Of a DNA stretch of 12,506 bases, positions 7,169 to 12,506 are shown piece after piece. Made by a program: the position numbers and the translations under genes. This stretch comes from JAWPNA01 sp045402695 (lineage in GTDB: Bacteria; Acidobacteriota; Polarisedimenticolia; JACPZX01; DASXTC01), in assembly GCA_045402695.1 (NCBI GenBank), contig JAWPNA010000298.1, forward strand, positions 1 to 12,506, read 5' to 3'. Within the stretch, counting starts at the first letter, position 1, and every line of letters begins with the position of its first letter. A model generated the notes under the pieces. It was not told where the DNA came from, ran no database searches, and saw only the letters and a list, made by a program, of their open reading frames with translations.

Positions 7169-7851
7169 TGGCCCCGGCCTTGCTCGACACGCCGTCGCTG
7201 CTGATGGCCCTGCTGCCGTATGTTGGTCCACGCGCGGCGCTGGCCTCCACGCGCGCGGTGCTCAAGTTGGCGCCGTCTGAGCCGCTGGTGGTCGCCGCGT
7301 CGACGCTGGAGTTTCTCGCAGCCCCCGACCGCGTGCTGTCACGCCGGGACGAAGCCTTCCGCCTGGCGCAGGGGCGCGTGTTCGACGGGCCGGTGCAGTT
7401 GCCGCTGAGCGACGAGACGCGCCGTCCCGCAGACGCCACGCGCCACCGTTGGCAACTCAATGACTGGACGGTGGAGGCGCCGATGACGGTGGCCGATGCT
7501 GGCGGGCTTCACGCAACCTGGCTGCCGCTGTTGCTGCCACTGCGTGAGGACGTTGCGGTGATCGCCGAGTTGGTCAACGACGGCCCGGCGCCGCTGGACA
7601 TGGCGCAAGGCGTGCAGCAAGCCCGATGCTGGGCCGACGGTATCGCCTGGGCCAGCATCGCTGGCCGAGCCTGGGACGGCCGCTACCTGCTGCCGCCCGG
7701 CCATTCCGGTACGCATCGCTTTGCGCTGCCCGACTTTCCTGGCGCACCGACCGACGGTGAACACGAGATGGCGATCGAGCTGCTGGGCCGACGCAGCCCG
7801 CCGGTGAGAGTGCGCTGGCACGGCAGGCCATGGGTGGGTGTTCGTGAGTAG
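7165..7851 (+). CDS. Unrecognised protein of the eCIS cargo block (228 aa)
   Basis: I do not recognise this protein. It starts at ATG 7165 (or the adjacent ATG 7168), overlapping the stop of the DUF4157-OmpA gene at 7166-7168, so the two are probably coupled. The N-terminal half is helical and hydrophobic without a clean signal peptide (LLDTPSLLMALLPYV, RAALASTRAVLKLA). The C-terminal half looks beta-rich: ATWLPLLLPLREDVAVIAEL, then VNDGPAPLD, a turn-rich WDGRYLLPPGHSGTHRFALP, and a closing VRVRWHGRPWVGV. A beta-sandwich is plausible. It contains only one cysteine and no catalytic motif that I can identify. Sitting directly behind a large cargo-like protein, it could be a dedicated chaperone, a binding partner, an adaptor, or an immunity protein; none of these is shown by the sequence. 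That it is a real gene is well supported by coupling and the ribosome site. Confidence 0.8.
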   Translation: MMAPALLDTPSLLMALLPYVGPRAALASTRAVLKLAPSEPLVVAASTLEFLAAPDRVLSRRDEAFRLAQGRVFDGPVQLPLSDETRRPADATRHRWQLNDWTVEAPMTVADAGGLHATWLPLLLPLREDVAVIAELVNDGPAPLDMAQGVQQARCWADGIAWASIAGRAWDGRYLLPPGHSGTHRFALPDFPGAPTDGEHEMAIELLGRRSPPVRVRWHGRPWVGVRE

Positions 7852-7883
7852 GGCCAAAGAGGGCAGGGTCAATACGTCCATGA

Positions 7884-10013
7884 ATGCGGAATATTGAATT
7901 CATGAGCATGCAGATGGAAAAGCAAGCCAAATCGGCGCCGTACTCGGTTAAGCCTTCGGTCAACCGTATTCCCGAGGCCTTACTCTATCGCAACTGCGTC
8001 TGCGGGAGTCACGCGACGATGGGCGGTGAATGCGTCGAGTGCGGCAAGAACAGGCAATTGCTGCAGCGCTCAGCGTTGCACGCTTCTTCGGCTAGTACCG
8101 AACACATTGAAATCCCTGCCATTGTTCATGAGGTCTTGCGCTCACCCGGCCGGCCGCTCGACCCGGCTACCCTGGCGTTTTTCGAGCCACGGTTTGGTCA
8201 CGACTTCAGTCAGGTGCGAGTCCATGCGGATTCAATTGCGGCACAGTCTGCGCGTGCGGTGAGCGCGCGGGCCTATACCGTCGGCTCGAACATCGTATTC
8301 GGAGTTGGGCAGTACGCCCCGGGAAGTGCAGGGGGCCTTCGCTTGCTAACGCATGAGCTGGCCCATGTGGCCCAGGGAACGGAGCTCGCCCGCACCTCGC
8401 CAATGGCGGTAGCCGCGACCCGTGAAGAACGCGAGTTGGAGGCCCGGCAGGCGGGTGGGTTGGGAGACCACCCCGGACACTTCGGTGTCCCGCTTACCCG
8501 CATGGATCTGTCTGCCGCTTCTAGGCTCTGGCGCACCCCGGTTGACGATCAGACCCGCGCCGCAACCTACCCCACGACCGGCGAGCGAACTGCGATCCAG
8601 GAGATCGTAAACCCGCAACAGCAGCAGGCGGTTGCCGCCGGCAGATCGATCGACGCGGTCACCGATCCGGGTGGGTTCCAGACCGACATGACCGACCGGC
8701 TGAACGACTACATCAATCGCGCCTTGCCGCCGGCCCAGGCACGCCGGGCATCCAGCGTCGTGCTGAATGTGCCCGAACTGACCGCTTTGGCGGATATTGC
8801 ACAGCCGGAGGTGAACACCTTCTATGGTACTTACCTTCGCGCCGCGGTTCACTCTCCCGCCGAGCACGCGGCTCGCGCCGCATACCATCTGAGCGCGCAT
8901 CTTCACGAGGTGCCCACCGCCTTGACCGCGCAAACCGATGACACGGCCCGCGACTGGGTGGCGTCCCAAATGCGCCAGCAGGGGGGCGACCTGCTGCCGC
9001 AGTATCACGTGGTGTCTGGAGGAACGGCGGCCCGCGATCAAGCGCTGTTCGACGGCGTTAGGGATCACATCTTCGCCCTCCGCACCGCCGACTTGCGAAC
9101 GATCATCTTGTATCACCCGGGATACGAGGGCGGTGGGGAGGCCTACATCCAACGGCACGTTGCCCCGCTGCACGCCGGAGAGGCCCCCGGCGCCACGCGC
9201 CGTCGTGGCCGCTGGCAAACCCTTGCCACCACCATCCATGAGATGTTGCACGCCGTCGCTCACGAAGACTTCCAGACCGCCGCACGGGCACTCGAAGAGT
9301 CCGGCATCGCGGTGGAAGGGTTCGCCCAGTATTTCACGTTGCCGGTCTATGAATCGCTCACGGAGCACGCCGCGCGTGATGCCGCCTTCCGTGCTTCGGT
9401 CGAAGGAGTGGCCGCGCCCTTCCTTCGCCCACCGGATGCGCGGGGCTATGAACGCTACGTAGAGGGCGTGACCCGCATCCGCGACATCCTAGGCGGCAAC
9501 GAGGAGAACCTGAGGGTGGCTTTCTTTCTCGGACGCATCGAGTACCTGGGATTGGGCGGGTGGAACCAAAGCGAGGCGGCGAGGCGGCGTTATTCCGCGA
9601 ACACGGTCGGTGCGGCCGCACTGCTCACCGACAACGGCCAGGGCTACTTCCGCGTCAACTACGGGCGGGTCCTGCTGGGCCGCGATGCCCCGTTCCAGCT
9701 CCAAATCGGCGGCACGCTCAATTACCTCACGCAAGGGGACCGGCTCGGGTTGGGCGGAACGCTTGCCCTCCAGTACTCCTGGCCACAAGTGTATGTTCGG
9801 GCCGGCTTGGACGTGGCCACCAGCACATCCGTCACCCAGCCGTTTGCGAGCTCCGTGCGCTTAGATCTCTTGCCGGGCGTGGAGGCCGGCGTTCGCATCG
9901 GCATCGCCCGTGTGGGGGCCGGCGCGTTCCTGCTGATCCCGGTCGCGGGTGGCCCGGTAAGCGAACGCACCATGCGCCTCGCGGCAGGCGTTGGGGCGTC
10001 CTTTGAATTCTGA
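7884..10013 (+). CDS. DUF4157 (eCIS-core) protein with second gluzincin-like motif and barrel-like C terminus
   Basis: 709 residues from ATG 7884, which directly follows an in-frame TGA; ATGs at 7902, 7908 and 7914 are alternatives, and no start has a strong ribosome site. The N-terminal Cys module, C38-x-C40-x9-C50-x2-C53, has the same spacing as in the first DUF4157 protein. The DUF4157 core follows (about 80-166) with FGHDFSQVRVHAD and HELAH at 157-161; the EADxVADxV segment seen in its paralogue is missing. After about 280 unrecognised residues comes a second zincin motif, HEMLH at 452-456, with a candidate third ligand Glu478 in VEGFAQYF: the HExxH...E arrangement of gluzincin metallopeptidases. 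From about residue 588 there are some seven alternating, Gly-rich beta segments, such as FQLQIGGTLNYL and LGLGGTLALQYSW, ending in GASFEF with terminal Phe, as in outer-membrane barrels. No signal peptide. Probably a cargo metalloprotease; the barrel is inferred from pattern. Confidence 0.92.
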   Translation: MRNIEFMSMQMEKQAKSAPYSVKPSVNRIPEALLYRNCVCGSHATMGGECVECGKNRQLLQRSALHASSASTEHIEIPAIVHEVLRSPGRPLDPATLAFFEPRFGHDFSQVRVHADSIAAQSARAVSARAYTVGSNIVFGVGQYAPGSAGGLRLLTHELAHVAQGTELARTSPMAVAATREERELEARQAGGLGDHPGHFGVPLTRMDLSAASRLWRTPVDDQTRAATYPTTGERTAIQEIVNPQQQQAVAAGRSIDAVTDPGGFQTDMTDRLNDYINRALPPAQARRASSVVLNVPELTALADIAQPEVNTFYGTYLRAAVHSPAEHAARAAYHLSAHLHEVPTALTAQTDDTARDWVASQMRQQGGDLLPQYHVVSGGTAARDQALFDGVRDHIFALRTADLRTIILYHPGYEGGGEAYIQRHVAPLHAGEAPGATRRRGRWQTLATTIHEMLHAVAHEDFQTAARALEESGIAVEGFAQYFTLPVYESLTEHAARDAAFRASVEGVAAPFLRPPDARGYERYVEGVTRIRDILGGNEENLRVAFFLGRIEYLGLGGWNQSEAARRRYSANTVGAAALLTDNGQGYFRVNYGRVLLGRDAPFQLQIGGTLNYLTQGDRLGLGGTLALQYSWPQVYVRAGLDVATSTSVTQPFASSVRLDLLPGVEAGVRIGIARVGAGAFLLIPVAGGPVSERTMRLAAGVGASFEF

Positions 10014-10018
10014 CCGGC

Positions 10019-10024
10019 GGAGGA
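10019..10024 (+). promoter_or_regulatory. Ribosome binding site of the 10036 gene
   Basis: GGAGGA, six bases after the preceding stop codon, lies eleven bases before ATG 10036. The spacing is a little long. It still favours 10036 over the TTG at 9991 inside the upstream gene; ATG 10057 is another possibility. Confidence 0.6.
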
Positions 10025-10035
10025 CCAGCCTGAAC

Positions 10036-10575
10036 ATGGGCACCACGAACATCAACATGGGAACGGAAATCGAGGCGCTGGCCACGGGGCACTTCTTGGC
10101 GTGGCACGGGCTGGACCCGTTTCCCGCGGACAGCCCTCCAGCTTGCTTGCGGCCCACAGGGCAAAGCGGCTGGTTGCCTTTCTCTCAAACCCGGCTCGCG
10201 TTCGAGGTATTTCGTTTCCAGCCTTGCCACAGCGAGGTCTGGCTCTTTCGCGACGAACAAGGGCGGATCTGCTTGGTCGAGATCTACGGCTTGTCTACCG
10301 GTCCGTCCTTCACTCAGCTCCTGGATGAACTGAGCTCTCCGGACCTCATGGGTCCAGTCCCGTTGGCGGCCAAGCTTCAGCGCCCCACATACCTCGAAGG
10401 CTGCGACCTTGTCGAACGCGTCTACGTTGGGCGGGGCATGGCGCTGGCTACCCGCAAGGGTACCGAAGGGCAGCTGGAGCTTGTCCGTGTACGTGGGTTC
10501 CAAGTCATGCCCGCAGCGCGGTACCAGGAGCGTTTCGTGAACCTCCCTGCAACGCGCTTCTTGGAGCAGCAATGA
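10036..10575 (+). CDS. Unrecognised protein between cargo and baseplate genes (179 aa)
   Basis: I do not recognise this protein. From ATG 10036 it begins MGTTNINMGTEIEALATGHF and continues with a compact, mixed alpha/beta-looking sequence: a core of AFEVFRFQPCHSEVWLF, then GRICLVEIYGL, a helical TQLLDELSSPDL, and a final beta-rich part with VERVYVGRGMALATRKG and QLELVRVRGFQVM. It has three cysteines, no signal peptide, no membrane segment and no obvious catalytic motif. Its stop overlaps the ATG of the Afp7-type gene (ATGA, 10572-10575), which ties it to the structural genes, while the 22-base gap upstream separates it from the cargo-like gene. It could be an adaptor or loading factor for the preceding metalloprotease, or a small structural accessory. 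Neither is shown. The gene itself is well supported by the coupling and the ribosome site. Confidence 0.78.
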   Translation: MGTTNINMGTEIEALATGHFLAWHGLDPFPADSPPACLRPTGQSGWLPFSQTRLAFEVFRFQPCHSEVWLFRDEQGRICLVEIYGLSTGPSFTQLLDELSSPDLMGPVPLAAKLQRPTYLEGCDLVERVYVGRGMALATRKGTEGQLELVRVRGFQVMPAARYQERFVNLPATRFLEQQ

Positions 10576-11219
10576 CCAGCTTCCTCAACTCCCCGCGCCT
10601 CCTGAAAGGCGCCCTCATCGGCGTCGACATCTTCAACCCGCTCGCCAGCGTGGTGGTGTTCCAGTACAACCCGGACACCATGACGCGGCGGCTGGAGCCG
10701 CGCACGGCGAGCGGCGACGGCGAGAGGGGCGAGGCGTTCCGTCTTGCCGGTCCGCCGAAGGAGACGATCACCTTGTCGGTGGAGATCGATGCGACCGACC
10801 AGTTGGAGGAGGCCAACGTACTCGCGGTCGCATCCGGCATCACCCCAACGCTGGCGGCGCTGGAGATGATGCTCTATCCGAAGAGCGCCTTGGTCATCGC
10901 CAACACCATCCTTGCCGCGATCGGCACTATCGAGGTGATCCCCGCGGAGGGGCCGATGATCCTGTTCGTGTGGGGGCCGACGCGCGTGTTGCCGGTGCGG
11001 CTGACCGGACTGACCATCACGGAAGAGGCCTACGACACGCTGCTCAACCCGACGCGCGCGAAGGTGGAGCTATCGCTCGCGGTGCTGAGCTACAACGATC
11101 TCAAGCTCCTATCACCTGGCAACGCGCTATTCATGGTGCATCAGATCACCAAGGAAGTACTGGCCACGACCAATCTGTTCAACAGCGTCCAGAACGTGGG
11201 AGTCGCATTGAAACTCTAA
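10572..11219 (+). CDS. Afp7-type tube/baseplate adaptor protein (CIS tube family)
   Basis: 215 residues. The ATG overlaps the previous stop and GGAG at 10563-10566 lies five bases upstream. The N terminus, with LLKGALIGVD, then VVVFQYNPDTMTRRLEPR and later KETITLSVEIDATD, matches what I know of the contractile-injection-system tube-type proteins of the Afp7/Pvc7 family, which join the inner tube to the baseplate hub. The FQYNPDT signature followed by an expected-strain beta segment is the main evidence. The C-terminal part (ILFVWGPTRVLPVRLTGLTI, EEAYDTLLNPTRAKVELSL) keeps the phage-tail tube-like pattern. The usual Afp7 protein also carries a LysM-like C-terminal domain, which here is a separate gene directly downstream. 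Cytoplasmic assembly into the particle is expected. Recognition is from motif memory, not a search. Confidence 0.85.
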   Translation: MTSFLNSPRLLKGALIGVDIFNPLASVVVFQYNPDTMTRRLEPRTASGDGERGEAFRLAGPPKETITLSVEIDATDQLEEANVLAVASGITPTLAALEMMLYPKSALVIANTILAAIGTIEVIPAEGPMILFVWGPTRVLPVRLTGLTITEEAYDTLLNPTRAKVELSLAVLSYNDLKLLSPGNALFMVHQITKEVLATTNLFNSVQNVGVALKL

Positions 11220-11220
11220 C

Positions 11221-11226
11221 AAGGAG
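11221..11226 (+). promoter_or_regulatory. Ribosome binding site of the LysM-like gene
   Basis: AAGGAG lies six bases before ATG 11233. It rules out a TTG at 11227, which would leave the site touching the start codon. Confidence 0.8.
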
Positions 11227-11232
11227 TTGACC

Positions 11233-11547
11233 ATGTTGTTCCCGGCCAACAGCCGTTACCAGAGCATCGAGACCACGAAGCTCGTTCGGCCAAACGGAAC
11301 CGAAATCGTATATCTCAAGAGGCGCTTCGTGCCGCAGCCCGAGCGTTTCGCGCTGCTGCAGGAACACGTGGTCGTCGATGGCGACCGGCTGGACAACGTT
11401 GCCGCCCGCTATCTTGCGGACCCGGAGCAGTTCTGGCGAGTGTGCGACGCGAATCGTGCCATGCGCCCGGATGAGTTGACGGAAGAAATCGGCCGCCGCC
11501 TGAGAATCACCCTGCCCGAGGGCATACCGGGAGCACCCATTGTTTGA
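11233..11547 (+). CDS. LysM-like small baseplate protein (Afp7 C-terminal / gp53-like)
   Basis: 104 residues from ATG 11233. It opens with MLFPANSRYQSIETTKL, then GTEIVYLKRRFVPQP, and carries a LysM-like module: HVVVDGDRLDNVAARYLADP followed by FWRVCDANRAMRPDEL and a closing GRRLRITLP. That order (V-x-x-GD-x-L-x-x-I/VA, a helix, then W-x-I-x-x-AN and a final strand) is the LysM pattern used by tail and baseplate proteins of the phage X / gp53 type, where it works as a structural fold in the baseplate instead of a cell-wall binder. It lies 13 bases after the Afp7-type gene and overlaps the next gene by eight bases, consistent with a split Afp7 pair or a separate wedge protein. No signal peptide. 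Confidence 0.87.
   Translation: MLFPANSRYQSIETTKLVRPNGTEIVYLKRRFVPQPERFALLQEHVVVDGDRLDNVAARYLADPEQFWRVCDANRAMRPDELTEEIGRRLRITLPEGIPGAPIV
11529..11533 (+). promoter_or_regulatory. Ribosome binding site for the TTG start of the spike-hub gene
   Basis: GGGAG, inside the end of the LysM-like gene, lies six bases before TTG 11540. It supports the TTG as the initiator, since the next in-frame ATG (11612) would cut into the conserved N-terminal domain. Confidence 0.65.
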
Positions 11548-12506
11548 TGCTGCGCACCTCACCCTTCTGATCGGCCCCTTGCCGGTGCCTGTGCCTGCGC
11601 CGCTGCCGGTGATGGAGGCGCTGCAGCGCGTCGAGGTGAACAGCTCGCGAGACCGCAGCGGTTTTCAGATCACGTTCAGCATGGGCAAGACATCGCCGTT
11701 ACAGCTCGCGCTGCTGCCCCTTGGGTTTTTCGATCCCATGATCACTCGGGTTGTTATCATCGTCACCTTCAAAGGCATTCCCCATGTCCTGATGGACGGT
11801 GTGGTGACGCGGCAGGAGATGCAGCCCGGCAACCAACCCGGCCAATCCACGCTCACGCTCACTGGGGAGGACCTGAGCATCCTCATGGATGTGGTTGAGT
11901 GGCGTGTGCCCTTCATGGCGACGCCGGAGGTGGCACGAATCAACCTGATCCTCTCCAAGTACGCCGCGTTTGGGATAGCGCCGGTGGTGGTGCCTCCGCC
12001 GGTGCTATCCGTAGACAGCCCCACCAGCCGTTTCGATACACAGGACGGCACCGACCGCGCTTACATCAAGGGGCTCGCAGCACAGAGCGGATACGTCTTT
12101 TTCGTCGAACCGGGACCGCTGCCGCTTCAGAGCATTGCCTACTTCGGCCCCGATATCCGAATCCCGGTACTCCAGCCCGCCTTGAGCGTGAATTCCGACT
12201 GGGATACCAACGTCGAGTCCCTGAGTTTCAGCCTGGACGGCCTGGCGAAGAAGCAAGTGATCATGTTCACCTTCGACCCGGTGACACGCAAGATCCCCCT
12301 GCTCATACCTGTCCCGGACATCAATCCGATGCACCCCCCGCTCGGGTTACGCCCAACGCCGCCGGCAAAGGTCTCCTTCGCGACCGAGACCACGCGTCTC
12401 ACGCCCACGGAACTGGCCAAACGGGCGTTCGGTTACATGCTGGAAAGCGCGGATGCCGTCAGCGGTTCGGGCTCGCTGGACGTGGCGCGTTACGGCCATG
12501 TGCTTC
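11540..12506 (+). CDS. Afp8/VgrG-like spike-hub protein (phage late-control D family), 3'-truncated by window
   Basis: Open frame from TTG 11540 to the end of the window, 322 residues visible and no stop. The N-terminal domain has paired beta segments typical of gp27-like hub proteins: VMEALQRVEVNSSRDRSGFQ, a strand ITFSMG, then TRVVIIVTFKGIPHVLMDGV and VTRQEM, followed by STLTLTGEDLSILMDVVE. Next come a helical insert (TPEVARINLILSKYAAFG), SPTSRFDTQDGTDRAYIKGL and AAQSGYVFFVEPGP, matching the D-x-x-FIK-x-LA-x-x-x-G-Y/F-x-F pattern of late-control D and VgrG proteins. The frame then reads ALSVNSDWDTNVESLSFSLD. The protein would form the trimeric hub at the baseplate centre that carries the spike. 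It overlaps the LysM-like gene by eight bases. Whether an OB-fold/spike domain is fused behind it cannot be seen here. Confidence 0.9.
   Translation, partial: MFDAAHLTLLIGPLPVPVPAPLPVMEALQRVEVNSSRDRSGFQITFSMGKTSPLQLALLPLGFFDPMITRVVIIVTFKGIPHVLMDGVVTRQEMQPGNQPGQSTLTLTGEDLSILMDVVEWRVPFMATPEVARINLILSKYAAFGIAPVVVPPPVLSVDSPTSRFDTQDGTDRAYIKGLAAQSGYVFFVEPGPLPLQSIAYFGPDIRIPVLQPALSVNSDWDTNVESLSFSLDGLAKKQVIMFTFDPVTRKIPLLIPVPDINPMHPPLGLRPTPPAKVSFATETTRLTPTELAKRAFGYMLESADAVSGSGSLDVARYGHVL

Noticed and set aside
7165..7851. Firm call of an immunity gene
   Set aside because: Position alone is suggestive; no motif or known family supports it and eCIS cargo does not generally require immunity proteins.
8346..9368. 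340-codon antisense frame opposite the second DUF4157 gene
   Set aside because: No domain or ribosome site; the sense strand encodes clear motifs throughout.
9991..10035. TTG 9991 as start of the 179-residue orphan
   Set aside because: It overlaps the preceding gene and has no ribosome site, whereas GGAGGA precedes ATG 10036.

Overview
The window is one GC-rich, tightly packed, all-plus-strand gene cluster that I read as part of an extracellular contractile injection system (eCIS) locus: a phage-tail-like particle of the Afp / PVC / MAC family. No promoter, terminator, tRNA, rRNA, IS element or CRISPR array was seen, and no gene-free gap is longer than about 35 bases. The organism cannot be named from the sequence. 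High GC, and a C-terminal segment that looks like an outer-membrane beta-barrel ending in Phe, suggest a Gram-negative environmental bacterium, probably a proteobacterium.

Layout. (1) 1-1862: 3' part of an Afp15/Pvc15-type AAA+ ATPase; its 5' end lies outside the window. (2) 1859-2125: small companion protein, overlapping the ATPase stop. (3) 2136-4550: subtilisin-like (S8) serine protease with a doubled pro-domain-like N terminus and two P domains. (4) 4571-7168: multidomain protein with the DUF4157 (eCIS-core) domain, an OmpA-like peptidoglycan-binding domain, Thr-Pro linkers and novel C-terminal domains. (5) 7165-7851: unrecognised 228-residue protein. (6) 7884-10013: second DUF4157 protein, with an additional gluzincin-type metalloprotease motif and a barrel-like C terminus. 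(7) 10036-10575: unrecognised protein. (8) 10572-11219: Afp7-type tube/baseplate adaptor. (9) 11233-11547: LysM-like small baseplate protein. (10) 11540 to the end: N-terminal part of an Afp8/VgrG-like spike protein (phage late-control D family), open at the window edge.

How they may work together. Genes 1, 8, 9 and 10 belong to the particle: a AAA+ ATPase linked to cargo loading in related systems, plus the inner baseplate and spike hub. Genes 3 to 7 sit between the ATPase and the baseplate genes, like a cargo and accessory cassette. The two DUF4157 proteins share an N-terminal Cys module (CxC-x9-CxxC) ahead of the eCIS-core domain and then diverge completely, which looks like a common loading/delivery front end joined to different effector back ends. 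Four or five junctions overlap (ATGA or similar), so the block is probably one translationally coupled operon. The least described parts are the C-terminal domains of genes 4 and 6, and genes 5 and 7.
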